A stretch of 64,000 bases of DNA from Halomonas sp. MCCC 1A13316. Its GTDB lineage: Bacteria > Pseudomonadota > Gammaproteobacteria > Pseudomonadales > Halomonadaceae. The DNA lies in NCBI RefSeq assembly GCF_014931605.1, contig NZ_CP053382.1, positions 744,001 to 808,000 of the forward strand, given 5' to 3'. A program made the translations under genes and the position numbers. Below are positions 42,684 through 50,905 of the stretch, in pieces; the first letter of the stretch is position 1, and every line of letters begins with the position of its first letter. The notes below the pieces were generated by a model. The model did no database searches and was not told where the DNA came from. It saw only the letters and a list, made by a program, of their open reading frames with translations.

Positions 42684-42827
42684 TTATCGCCTCTTCGAAA
42701 GTCTCCGGGCACCCTGGCGAAGTCTACGCCACGCACCACCCAATAGCCTGGCAAACAGATCGGCCTTCACTCGGGCATTGCGCTGCTCAATTGCCCGCAT
42801 TCTAGGGTCCGGGTTGTGGAAGGCCAT
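42684..42827 (-). CDS. Small basic hypothetical protein, 47 residues
   Basis: MAFHNPDPRMRAIEQRNARV... followed by a Leu/Arg-rich amphipathic tail (GAWRRLRQGARRLSKRR). CAGGAGGAGA lies just before the ATG at 42827, which is strong support for translation. It resembles small basic proteins that sit next to DUF1127-type genes, but I do not recognise a named family. Confidence 0.5.
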   Translation of the reverse strand: MAFHNPDPRMRAIEQRNARVKADLFARLLGGAWRRLRQGARRLSKRR

Positions 42828-43017
42828 CGTCTCCTCCTGCTGTCGCGAGCACGCTGGAAGCGTAGCATGCCAGGGCATCGCGCATGCTTCTCATGGTTGC
42901 ACGACGGTCGCTTCTGCTAAAGGTTTGAGGCAAGATGCCGATAATTTTTCTTAGGACAAGCCTGTTCAGGGTCAGCAGAGCCGCAGTGGAGCCTACAGGG
43001 AATTAAAGATGGAACAG

Positions 43018-44115
43018 GGCGGTCTCAATGACGAAGTGCAACACCTGACCCATCAGGTATCGTGTTGCCATGCCTCATTGCTATCGCCACCTCACTGCTG
43101 AAGACCGAGCCGCCATCATGATGATGCGAACCACCCACTCGATCCGGGCCATCGCCGCTCACTTGGGGCGCGCGCCAAGTACCGTGTCACGGGAGCTTGC
43201 TCGCCATACGGTCGATGCCAGCAGAGGCTACGATGCCAGCCTGGCAGGCTATAGAGCTCGGTTGGCGCGTCACCGGCCACGTCAGCAACCAAAGCTGCAT
43301 CCCGGCAGCGAGCTATTCGATTTAGTCGCCTATCTGCTGCGCCAGTACTGGTCACCGCAGCAGATCGCCAGCACACTGTCACTCATGTTTCCTGATGATA
43401 ATCGCCGCCAGGTCTCCCACGAGACCATCTACAACGCGCTCTATGTGATGCCCCGAGGCTCTCTCAAGAAAGAGCTCATCGCCTGCTTGCGGCAGGGCAA
43501 CGGCAAGCGTCGGCCGCGCAGCCGGGGTAAAGACCGGCGTGGCCAGATCCCGGACCTGGTTAGCATTCATATGCGGCCGCCCGAGATCGAAGACCGCCTG
43601 ATGCCCGGCCACTGGGAAGGTGACCTGATCATGGGAGCCAACAACCGATCCGCTGTCGGCACGCTGGTGGAGCGCACCACGCGCCTGGTGATACTGGCCA
43701 AACTGGACGGCACGACGGCCACCGCCGCTGCCATCGGGTTCAGCGACAAGCTGAACGAGGTCCCACGCGCCTTGCGGCTCTCCATGACCTACGACCAGGG
43801 CAGGGAGATGATGCAGCATGCCGAGATCACACAACGGACCGGGACGGCCATCTATTTCGCCGATCCCCATAGCCCGTGGCAACGAGGCTCTAACGAAAAT
43901 ACCAACGGTTTGTTGCGGCAGTACCTGCCGAAGGGCACGGACCTGTCGGTCTATAGCCAGGAAGAGCTCGATGCCATTGCGGATTCCTTGAACACACGAC
44001 CGCGCAAGACATTGGACTGGCGAACGCCTCTGGAAGTCTATTCCGAGGTGCTCAAGAAATCGGTCGCTGGACCGGGCACCCTTCAATAGTGTTGCGCTTG
44101 GAACTTGAGACCGCC
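43018..44115 (+). mobile_element. Complete IS30-family insertion sequence
   Basis: The 1098-bp element has 27-bp imperfect terminal inverted repeats: left 43018-43044 (begins GGCGGTCTCAA, ends GCAACAC) and right 44089-44115. It carries one transposase gene. The trinucleotide CAG is present directly outside both ends (43015-43017 and 44116-44118), a 3-bp target duplication as expected for IS30 elements. It looks intact and recently mobile. Confidence 0.93.
43070..44089 (+). CDS. IS30 family transposase
   Basis: The 339-residue protein has an N-terminal helix-turn-helix (YRHLTAEDRAAIMMMRTTHSIRAIAAHLGRAPSTVSREL) and a DDE integrase core: Asp in HWEGDLIMGA, Asp in MTYDQGREM, Glu in QRGSNENTNGLLRQYLPKGTDL. 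Length is normal for the family and no frame defect is seen, so the element should be able to move. Confidence 0.95.
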   Translation: MPHCYRHLTAEDRAAIMMMRTTHSIRAIAAHLGRAPSTVSRELARHTVDASRGYDASLAGYRARLARHRPRQQPKLHPGSELFDLVAYLLRQYWSPQQIASTLSLMFPDDNRRQVSHETIYNALYVMPRGSLKKELIACLRQGNGKRRPRSRGKDRRGQIPDLVSIHMRPPEIEDRLMPGHWEGDLIMGANNRSAVGTLVERTTRLVILAKLDGTTATAAAIGFSDKLNEVPRALRLSMTYDQGREMMQHAEITQRTGTAIYFADPHSPWQRGSNENTNGLLRQYLPKGTDLSVYSQEELDAIADSLNTRPRKTLDWRTPLEVYSEVLKKSVAGPGTLQ

Positions 44116-44291
44116 CAGTATCTATGGTCATGACCATCTTGTCTTTCTTGCTCAGCCGGCAGCTTTCCCGGAACTTCGCTGACCAGAACTACAAATACAA
44201 CGACGTTTACCACAGGGAGCATGGGGCTTTGTCATCGCTAAATACGAAATATGCCGTGCATTGGTTGACGGGGCAATTTTGTGAGCATCGC

Positions 44292-45434
44292 ATGGAGTCG
44301 ATGTTTCGCAGGTCTATGAAGGCGAGAGTGCGGTTCGAATCGCGTCTTTCGCTGATCCTGGTGGCCTTGATCTTTGGTATGTTTGCCATTACGGACTACC
44401 ATCTTCTTGGTTTGACCAAAGAATATTACTTGCTTGTCACCATGCGCATCGTGGTGGTGAGTCTCTGCTTCCTCTTGGCGTTAATTATCGGGCGCTATGG
44501 GAACTATTTCAGTAAAAAATGGTTGCACGCTTTACCGCTATGGATACTTGCAACGGGAATCATTTTGATCGTTCCCTTGCGCCCCGAGAGCCTCACCACG
44601 CAGATAACCGCGGTGGTGGTAGCCACCATGGCCTTCTTTCTCCTGATTCCTAATCTGCTGACGGTGGTAACGTTTGCAAGCCTCTATCTGAGTGTTGGTT
44701 TTCTGGCCGCTGCAGTGCTGTTTGCGGATCTTTCGCCAGTGGTAACGCTTCGCTTGGCGCTGTTGTTGGTTATGACCAATATCGTGGGATTTTGTGCCCT
44801 GCTGCGTTTGGAAAACCTTCAGCGCAAGCAATTTGGTTTGCTGCAAAAGGAACGTAATCAAAATCGCCATCTGCTCAAGGAAATAGCGCTTCGAAAAGAT
44901 CTGGAAGCTCAGTTGCGCATGGTCGCCGAGCGGGATGAGCTGACGGGATTGGATAGTCGAAGCCATTTCATGAAGCGGGCCAAGGCCTTGCTGCAGCGTT
45001 CGCGTTTGGAAAAGAAACCGTTCAGCCTTTTCATGATTGACGTCGATCACTTCAAGAAGATTAACGACACTTGGGGCCATACGCACGGGGATTGGGTGCT
45101 GACCAAGATCGCGGAAGCTTGTGCGCAGACTCTACGCCCTACGGATGTGATAGGGCGTTTCGGAGGTGAAGAATTCATCGTGGCCCTGCCGGACACCGGC
45201 CCCGACAACGCTCAGACCGTGGCGGAGCGCTTGAAGAAGAAAGTCGCCGAGCTTCCATTAAAGGAAGAAATGAGCGAGATGCGCCTAAGCGTCACCATCG
45301 GTATCGCTTTAGCGAGCACTGAAGACGCTGACCTTGATTCCTTGATCACGCGAGCGGATCATTCACTATACGTAGGAAAGCGCGACGGCAGGAACCGGGT
45401 AGTGATGAATCGTGAGGGGGCGGAAGAGGGATGA
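44292..45434 (+). CDS. Membrane-bound diguanylate cyclase (GGDEF)
   Basis: The C-terminal ~165 residues are a complete GGDEF domain: DELTGLDSRSHFMKRA, DVDHFKKINDTWGH, and the active GGEEF (RFGGEEFIVALPDTG), preceded by RxxD (RPTD), the product-inhibition site. It should make c-di-GMP and be feedback-inhibited. The N-terminal ~200 residues hold about six membrane helices without a recognised MASE signature. The frame is open from 44124, right next to the IS30 end; I prefer the ATG at 44292, where the juxtamembrane basic region starts. Codon use is more A/T-rich than in the first 40 kb. Confidence 0.85.
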   Translation: MESMFRRSMKARVRFESRLSLILVALIFGMFAITDYHLLGLTKEYYLLVTMRIVVVSLCFLLALIIGRYGNYFSKKWLHALPLWILATGIILIVPLRPESLTTQITAVVVATMAFFLLIPNLLTVVTFASLYLSVGFLAAAVLFADLSPVVTLRLALLLVMTNIVGFCALLRLENLQRKQFGLLQKERNQNRHLLKEIALRKDLEAQLRMVAERDELTGLDSRSHFMKRAKALLQRSRLEKKPFSLFMIDVDHFKKINDTWGHTHGDWVLTKIAEACAQTLRPTDVIGRFGGEEFIVALPDTGPDNAQTVAERLKKKVAELPLKEEMSEMRLSVTIGIALASTEDADLDSLITRADHSLYVGKRDGRNRVVMNREGAEEG

Positions 45435-45524
45435 GCGGGTAGAAATCTAGGTACACCGCATAGCTCCAGCCATAATTACTTTTGCTAACCTGTTTCACTC
45501 GACACATAGAACTGTAAGTTTGTA

Positions 45525-46018
45525 TCAAAAAATGTCCTCCGCTGCGAGAGCGATCTCCCAATGCCGAAGGAAAGAATCGAGTTGATCCTCAATCGGTACA
45601 CGCAACACATTCGCTCGGCAGAGCCCCTTTGCTTGTGCCCAGGCCAACCTCGAAGGGCCGGGGGCAAGCTTGGCAATGAGTTCTTCGGCATCGTCGGGAG
45701 CATCTTCGGCTAGACTGTCGGCCAGCCCACAATTGACCGCCTGCGTACCGGTTAATGGCTCGGCCCGCATCAACATCCGTTCTGCCAGTCGACCTGTTGC
45801 ACGGTGGCCTATCATCGCTGCCATGTCCGCGAATAGTCCTATACCGAGCATCGTCTCTGGAAAACGAAGTTTTGCCCGTGCCGCAATAATCGCTTGGTCA
45901 GCCGCAAGTACTAGCGTTGCACCAACTCCGACGGCATGCCCCTTCGCCAACACTGCAACCGGTACAGGAGCTGTGAACACTACTCGTCCCAGATGGAGAA
46001 AATCGGCGAAAGCCTGTC
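45525..46018 (-). pseudogene. Enoyl-CoA hydratase/isomerase gene, 3' part, cut by IS66
   Basis: The fragment encodes the C-terminal two-thirds of a crotonase: FTAPVPVAVLAKGHAVGVGATLVLAADQ, LRFPETMLGIGLFADMAAMIG and the C-terminal helices ending LRHWEIALAAEDIF. Its 5' part is at 48478-48679 beyond the IS66 element. Removing the element and one target repeat rejoins the frame exactly (ELRQAFADFLHLG) into a ~231-residue protein. It is therefore a functional gene interrupted recently. Confidence 0.88.
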
Positions 46019-46026
46019 GGAGTTCC
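46019..46026. repeat. IS66 target site duplication, left copy
   Basis: GGAGTTCC directly precedes the element and is repeated at 48478-48485, the 8-bp duplication that IS66 elements make. Confidence 0.95.
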
Positions 46027-46074
46027 GTATCCGGCCGGTGAACACACCTTTCGCTGAGCCCCGACTTCGATGAC

Positions 46075-46110
46075 GGTAGGTGTCCATCTATTGCTTAGTG
46101 GACACCTACC
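46075..46110 (+). promoter_or_regulatory. Perfect 12-bp inverted repeat abutting the tnpA start codon
   Basis: GGTAGGTGTCCA (46075-46086) and TGGACACCTACC (46099-46110) are exact complements around a 12-base loop, and the tnpA ATG follows with no gap. In an mRNA the whole ribosome-binding region would be closed in the stem. This could limit transposase made from read-through transcripts, or be a protein binding site. Confidence 0.6.
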
Positions 46111-46479
46111 ATGAGTGAGTTAAGCGTATGGGAGGCGCCTCGAAAGCGCCGCCGCTTTACAGCCGAGTTCAAGGCCATGATCGTCGAAGCGTGCCAACAA
46201 CCCGGTGCCTCAGTGGCCGGCATCGCGTTGGAGCATGCCCTGAACGCCAATCTGGTCCATAAGTGGATCCGTGAGGCTCGGCGGTCGGCGCCGGTAAGTG
46301 ATACTCCGGCGTTTGTTCCAGTGCCGATGGCAAGCACCGCCACACCCGCGGCGGGCCAGCATCGGGAAACCGAGCGTATTCGCCTTTCACTGCCGAGCCC
46401 CAAAGGCACGGTGACCATCGAATGGCCGGTGTCCGATGCGCAGAGCTGTCGGGCGCTGCTTCGGGATCTGCTGTCGTGA
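46111..46479 (+). CDS. tnpA: IS66 accessory protein TnpA (helix-turn-helix)
   Basis: The 122-residue protein has the IS66 Orf1 helix-turn-helix (RRFTAEFKAMIVEACQQPGASVAGIALEHALNANLVHKWIREAR). It helps transposition, probably by DNA binding. No Shine-Dalgarno precedes it; a hairpin does. Its stop overlaps the GTG start of tnpB (GTGA). Confidence 0.92.
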   Translation: MSELSVWEAPRKRRRFTAEFKAMIVEACQQPGASVAGIALEHALNANLVHKWIREARRSAPVSDTPAFVPVPMASTATPAAGQHRETERIRLSLPSPKGTVTIEWPVSDAQSCRALLRDLLS

Positions 46480-46811
46480 TCCGTATCGACGAGATCTGGT
46501 TGGCCACCGAGCCGTTGGACATGCGCGCCGGTCCCGATACCGCCCTGGCTCGGGTGGTCAAGGTATTCGGTACCGCCCGGCCGCACTGCGCCTATCTGTT
46601 CGCCAACCGGCGCGGCAACCGCATGAAAGTGCTGATCCACGATGGCCTGGGGGTCTGGCTCTGTGCGCGCCGGCTCAATCAAGGCAAGTTCCATTGGGCC
46701 GGCAACTGGCACGGCGACCGGGTGGAACTGTCGCCGGAGCAAGTGACGGCACTGGTCCAGGGCCTGCCCTGGCAGCGCATCGGCCCGGCGGGGGCCATTT
46801 CGGTGCTGTAA
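46476..46811 (+). CDS. tnpB: IS66 accessory protein TnpB
   Basis: The 111-residue protein is the IS66 Orf2 type (IWLATEPLDMRAGPDTALARVVKVFG, HCAYLFANRRGNRMKVLIHDGLGVWLCARRLNQGKFHW). This protein is needed for IS66 transposition, with unknown mechanism. The GTG at 46476 is coupled to the tnpA stop; upstream frame is a shadow. Confidence 0.92.
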   Translation: MIRIDEIWLATEPLDMRAGPDTALARVVKVFGTARPHCAYLFANRRGNRMKVLIHDGLGVWLCARRLNQGKFHWAGNWHGDRVELSPEQVTALVQGLPWQRIGPAGAISVL

Positions 46812-46894
46812 GCCTCGTCGGCACATAAGGCGAACCCTGGCCATTCGATGATCCGCGCATCCCCTTGCCGCCGGCGGACTGGCATAATCGCCGG

Positions 46895-48445
46895 ATGAAC
46901 ATGCCGCCCGACCTGTCTCAACTCTCTCCCGATCAGCTCCGCCACCTGGCGGCAACGCTGATGGCGCAGGTCGAGGAAAAGGATCGGGCGCTGGCACAGA
47001 GCCAAGAAACGCTACGCCACACCGAGCAGGTCAACCAGAAGCTGACCTATGAACTGGCGCTGCTCAAGCGCCACGCTTTCGGCAAGCGCAGCGAACAGCT
47101 CAACGTCTTGCAGATCAGCCTGCTGGACGAGGTGGTGGATGCCGACATTGCTGCCATCGAGGCCGAGTTGGAAGAACTCGCTACCCCGGCGACGGTGCCC
47201 GCCACCAAGCAAAAGCCCAAACGCCAGCCCGTGCCCGATGACCTGCCGCGTGTCGAGATCCGACACGAGCCCGACAGCGAGCACTGCACGTGCGGCTGCC
47301 AGCGGCGGCGCATTGGCGAGGAGATCAGCGAGAAGCTCGACTACACGCCAGGCGTGTTTACCGTCGAGCGGCATATCCGCGGCAAGTGGGTCTGCGACGC
47401 GTGCGAAACGCTGACCCAGGCACCGATGCCGGCCCACGTGATCGACAAGGGCCTCCCCACCTCGGGGTTGCTGGCCCAGGTGATGATCGCCAAGTATGCC
47501 GACCATCAGCCGCTCTACCGCCAGTCACAGATCTTTGCCCGCGCTGGGGTGGAGATCCCACGCTCCACCCTGGCGGAATGGATCGGCATCTGTGGCGTGC
47601 GACTGCAGCCGCTGATCGATGCCCTGCGCGAAACCCTGCTCACCGAACCGATACTGCATGCCGATGAAACGCCGGTGCCGATGCTGGCTCCGGGCAAGAA
47701 AAAGACGCACAGGGCCTACCTCTGGGCCTATGCCACCACGCCCTACGCCGGATTGAAGGCGGTAATCTACGACTTCGCGCCCGGCCGCAGCGGCCAACAT
47801 GCCCGGGACTTCCTCGGCGAGTGGAAGGGCAAGCTAGTCTGCGACGATTACGGCGGTTACAAGCAGAGCTTTACCAACGGCGTGACTGAGATCGGCTGCA
47901 TGGCCCACGCCCGGCGCAAGTTCGTCGACCTGCACGTGGCCGGCAAGAGCCAGATTGCCGAGCAGGCCATTGAGCTGATCGGCCAGCTCTACCAGATAGA
48001 GCGTGAGGCTCAGCCGCTGAGCGCGGAAGAACGCCAACAGCTACGTGACACCCGAGCGAGGCCTATCGCTGACACGCTGCACCGATGGATGCTGGCTCAC
48101 CGCGAGAAGGTACCCAACGGCTCAGCAACGGCGAAAGCGTTGGACTACAGCCTGAAACGCTGGGCGGCGCTGACACGCTACCTGGACGACGGCGGGTTGC
48201 CGATCGACAACAACCGAGTCGAGAACCTAATTCGCCCCTGGGCACTCGGGCGTAGCAACTGGCTATTTGCCGGCTCACTGCGCAGCGGCCAGCGCGCCGC
48301 CAACATTATGAGCCTGATCCAGTCTGCCAAGCTGAACGGTCATGAACCGCATGCCTACCTGAAAGACGTGCTGGCTCGGCTGCCGACGCAGAAGGCCAGC
48401 CAGATCCACGAACTCCTACCTCAGCACTGGAAACCGGTCGACTGA
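46895..48445 (+). CDS. tnpC: IS66 family transposase TnpC
   Basis: The 516-residue transposase has an N-terminal leucine-rich helical region, a zinc-finger-like Cys/His cluster (HCTCGCQRRRIGEEISEKLDY and CDAC), and the DDE core: HADETPVPML, VCDDYGGYK, and DNNRVENLIRPWALGRSNWLFAGS. The ATG at 46895 is used because the standard N-terminus follows. Intact. Confidence 0.95.
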   Translation: MNMPPDLSQLSPDQLRHLAATLMAQVEEKDRALAQSQETLRHTEQVNQKLTYELALLKRHAFGKRSEQLNVLQISLLDEVVDADIAAIEAELEELATPATVPATKQKPKRQPVPDDLPRVEIRHEPDSEHCTCGCQRRRIGEEISEKLDYTPGVFTVERHIRGKWVCDACETLTQAPMPAHVIDKGLPTSGLLAQVMIAKYADHQPLYRQSQIFARAGVEIPRSTLAEWIGICGVRLQPLIDALRETLLTEPILHADETPVPMLAPGKKKTHRAYLWAYATTPYAGLKAVIYDFAPGRSGQHARDFLGEWKGKLVCDDYGGYKQSFTNGVTEIGCMAHARRKFVDLHVAGKSQIAEQAIELIGQLYQIEREAQPLSAEERQQLRDTRARPIADTLHRWMLAHREKVPNGSATAKALDYSLKRWAALTRYLDDGGLPIDNNRVENLIRPWALGRSNWLFAGSLRSGQRAANIMSLIQSAKLNGHEPHAYLKDVLARLPTQKASQIHELLPQHWKPVD

Positions 48446-48477
48446 TCACTCGCAAAGGGTGATGGCCGGGCGCTTAC

Positions 48478-48485
48478 GGAGTTCC
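48478..48485. repeat. IS66 target site duplication, right copy
   Basis: GGAGTTCC, identical to 46019-46026. Confidence 0.95.
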
Positions 48486-48679
48486 TTCTCTGGGAGCAAG
48501 GCCAACGCAGCAAGATCGAAACCTGAACAAAAAAACCGCCCCTCGGCAGCACCTTTGAACAGTATTGGCTTTCCTCGGGCTATGGCAGCTTCGACCTCAG
48601 CCAGCAGTTCTGCAATACCTTCAGAGTCAAGAACATTATCTGCTCCATGCCCCACCCGTATTTCCGTTATGCCATTCAT
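48478..48679 (-). pseudogene. Enoyl-CoA hydratase/isomerase gene, 5' part, cut by IS66
   Basis: The ATG at 48679 (ribosome binding site gaggaaag) starts a crotonase N-terminus: MNGITEIRVGHGADNVLDSE, AIARGKPILFKGAAEGRFFCSGFDL, where SGFDL supplies one oxyanion-hole amide. Reading continues into the IS66 end and stops at 48446. The remainder is at 45525-46018. The gene is divergent from the PaaG-led catabolic operon and was probably part of that pathway. Confidence 0.88.
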
Positions 48680-48782
48680 GCTTCTTTCCTCACCAATAAA
48701 GCAACGCAGGAAGCCATGAGGCTAGTCCTGAAAAACCATGGTAGCAGCCATGGGGCGTAGCAGCACGGTACCTGATTTGCAA

Positions 48783-48809
48783 GTGTTGCGCTTGGTCAAT
48801 GCGACCCCC
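48783..48809. repeat. Solitary IS30-type inverted repeat
   Basis: GTGTTGCGCTTGG followed by a GAC-CCCC end matches the right end of the IS30 element at 44089-44115 in 21 of 27 positions, the first 13 identically, and the complement of its left end in 22 of 27. No transposase or partner end lies nearby, so it looks like a relic of a related element. It sits in the gap before the PaaG-like gene and may now contribute to its promoter. Confidence 0.6.
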
Positions 48810-48862
48810 TACTCTTTACGATCCACAGTTTTAGCCAAAAAAGATATAGGAAAGTGCTTGCC

Positions 48863-49651
48863 ATGAGCTACCAGTGCATTGAATTTTCGATAGATTGTGG
48901 CGTTGCCACTCTTACCCTAAATCGCCCAGAGAAGCTCAACAGCTTCAACGTGATGATGCATGAGGAGGTGTGGGAAGCCTTGGATAGGTTGAAGATGGAT
49001 GAGGTGCGTTGCCTCCTGATTACCGGGCGAGGCCGAGGCTTTTCGGCTGGGCAGGACCTTTCTGAGCGCAAGCCTGGACCCAACGGTGAAGCACCAGATC
49101 TAGGCCAATCGTTGGAGGTCTATTACAACCCTCTCGTTCGCCGCCTACGCACCCTAACCGTGCCCGTGATTTGCGCCGTTAACGGCATAGCAGCTGGGGC
49201 CGGGGCTAACCTCGCGTTGAATTGTGACATCGTCCTGGCAGCACGCTCGGCGTGCTTCGTGCAAGCCTTTTGTAAGCTTGGCCTAGTACCAGACTCCGGT
49301 GGCACCTGGCTGTTGCCACGCCTCGTAGGGCGCGCTCGAGCACGCGGCCTGGCCCTGCTCGGGGATAGACTAGACGCTGAGCAGGCGGAGGCTTGGGGTC
49401 TTATCTGGAAGGTTGTGGATGATGAATACCTGATACAGGAGGCGATGGCTCTTGCTCGTCATCTAGCAACCCAACCAACACAGGGCCTTGCATATATCAA
49501 ACAGGCGTTGGAGGCCGCCGAACGCAACGACATGGATGCCCAGCTTGATCTAGAGCGTGATCTGCAGAGAGCTGCAGGCCGCAGCACTGACTATCGAGAG
49601 GGGGTCGCTGCATTCAAAGAGAAGCGTACGCCCACATTCACAGGAAAATGA
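48863..49651 (+). CDS. PaaG-like 1,2-epoxyphenylacetyl-CoA isomerase / enoyl-CoA isomerase
   Basis: The 262-residue crotonase has PaaG wording throughout: FSAGQDLSERKPG, NGIAAGAGANLALNCDIVLAA, FCKLGLVPDSGGTWLLPRLVGRARARGLALLG, with Asp in VPDSGGTW as the catalytic acid of PaaG, and the C-terminal GRSTDYREGVAAFKEKR. PaaG isomerises ring-epoxide CoA to oxepin-CoA and also shifts double bonds in 3,4-dehydroadipyl-CoA. No PaaABC epoxidase or PaaZ is in the window, so the double-bond isomerase role is the more likely one. First gene of the rightward catabolic cluster. Confidence 0.85.
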   Translation: MSYQCIEFSIDCGVATLTLNRPEKLNSFNVMMHEEVWEALDRLKMDEVRCLLITGRGRGFSAGQDLSERKPGPNGEAPDLGQSLEVYYNPLVRRLRTLTVPVICAVNGIAAGAGANLALNCDIVLAARSACFVQAFCKLGLVPDSGGTWLLPRLVGRARARGLALLGDRLDAEQAEAWGLIWKVVDDEYLIQEAMALARHLATQPTQGLAYIKQALEAAERNDMDAQLDLERDLQRAAGRSTDYREGVAAFKEKRTPTFTGK

Positions 49652-49921
49652 CAAGCACTTGTTCCAGCCACCTATCGGCCCCCTAACACACGACCCCCTC
49701 TGCTTTCCATCTCACGCTAAGCGGCATTGGCCAGGGAGTCCTTTTGCATCGGATGCTAAGTTTGATCAGCATCGTCAATTTCCGCAGAGCAGAATTAACG
49801 TTCACGAATATGCTTTATGCTGCCTCTAGCACTACATCCGAAGGAGGGGGTGCTCTTGACAGTTTCTTCTGTGGTGCGGAATCCAGAAAGCGAATTTACT
49901 ATGCTGGGTAGGAGAAAAATA
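49652..49921 (+). promoter_or_regulatory. 270-bp gap before the second TRAP transporter
   Basis: No gene is visible. The sequence is A/T-rich toward its 3' end and ends in ggagaaaaata before the TRAP start. It may hold a separate promoter for the transporter; the frame from 49817 is an upstream extension without a signal-peptide character. Confidence 0.3.
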
Positions 49922-50905
49922 ATGTTCAAAAAGACTCTGGTATCAGGCGTGCTGGTGGCCACCATGGCCTTCGCTGGATCGGCACAAGCACGTCCAATGA
50001 CATTGCTTTCCAGCTGGGAGGCCAGCTATAACGCGGTGCCGGTTTTCGCCGAAGGCTTCATGCAGGAGGTGAAGGAGCGTTCTGGTGGAGAATTAGAGAT
50101 AAGCATGCGCGGTCCTGAGACCGTCTCGCCGTTCGAGCAGCTACAACCTGTCTCGTCAGGGATGTTTGACTTTTTATTTACACATGGCGCCTACCATCTG
50201 GGTGAGACGGCAATGGCATTCGGGATGGATGCCGTAAAAGATAACCCCGAGGAACGGCGTGAAAGTGGCATTTACGAATTGATCGACGAGCATTACCAGA
50301 CAGAGCATAACCTGAAGCTAATTGGGGTATTTTCCGCTGCATCTGGTTACCATTTTCTTCTGCGTGACCCAATCGGAGAATCCGGTGACCTGAGCGGTAT
50401 GAGCATTCGCGCTTCGGCCACTTATCACGATATGGTACAGGAACTCAATGGAGCAGTGGTAACCCTTCCTGCTAGCGAGATTTATTCAGCTCTGGATCGT
50501 GGTGTAGTGGACGGTGCCGCCTGGCCTGTGTTCGGTGCCATGGATTACTCTTGGTACGAGGTAGCCGATTACATGACTCGTCCCACCTTCGGTGTTACCA
50601 ATCTCTCATTGTTCATGAACCTCGATAGCTGGGATGCCCTGCCCGAGAAGAATCAGGAGCTAATCCTACAGGTGGCGAAAGACTTGGAGATAAGTGGCCG
50701 TGAGCACTTTGAGACCCTTTGGGCCGAAGAGGATTCAGCCATGCAGGAAGCCGGTCTGGCAATCACCGAGTTTGGCCCTGAGACCGCCCCGCAGGTGGAC
50801 GCGATTTTCGCCGACGGCATCTGGAAGCAAGTGCGTGAACGCTCAGGTTCGCTCGGCGCAGCTTTCCATGAACGTGCCGTAGAGGCTGGGCTGACTGCCG
50901 AATGA
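49922..50905 (+). CDS. TRAP transporter substrate-binding protein (DctP family)
   Basis: The 327-residue periplasmic binding protein has a signal peptide (TLVSGVLVATMAFAGSAQA-R). Landmarks are EISMRGPETVSPFEQLQPVSSG, LSGMSIRASATYHDMVQ, whose Arg is the usual carboxylate contact, and LDRGVVDGAAWPVFGAMDY. With the next two genes it should import the carboxylate on which the rest of the cluster acts. The ATG at 49922 has aggag 8-9 bases upstream. Overlaps the small permease by 4 bp. Confidence 0.9.
   Translation: MFKKTLVSGVLVATMAFAGSAQARPMTLLSSWEASYNAVPVFAEGFMQEVKERSGGELEISMRGPETVSPFEQLQPVSSGMFDFLFTHGAYHLGETAMAFGMDAVKDNPEERRESGIYELIDEHYQTEHNLKLIGVFSAASGYHFLLRDPIGESGDLSGMSIRASATYHDMVQELNGAVVTLPASEIYSALDRGVVDGAAWPVFGAMDYSWYEVADYMTRPTFGVTNLSLFMNLDSWDALPEKNQELILQVAKDLEISGREHFETLWAEEDSAMQEAGLAITEFGPETAPQVDAIFADGIWKQVRERSGSLGAAFHERAVEAGLTAE

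Larger units (their letters stand above)
46027..48477 (+). mobile_element. Complete IS66-family insertion sequence
   Basis: The 2451-bp element has imperfect inverted ends beginning GTA (left GTATCCGGCCGG, right complement GTAAGCGCCCGG), three genes tnpA-tnpB-tnpC in the standard order and a perfect 8-bp target duplication. It is inserted in a crotonase gene, in the opposite orientation to it. All three ORFs are intact. Confidence 0.95.

Noticed and set aside
44325..44345. GGTTCGAATC word, considered as a tRNA T-arm
   Set aside because: It lies within the diguanylate cyclase coding frame and no cloverleaf can be formed.
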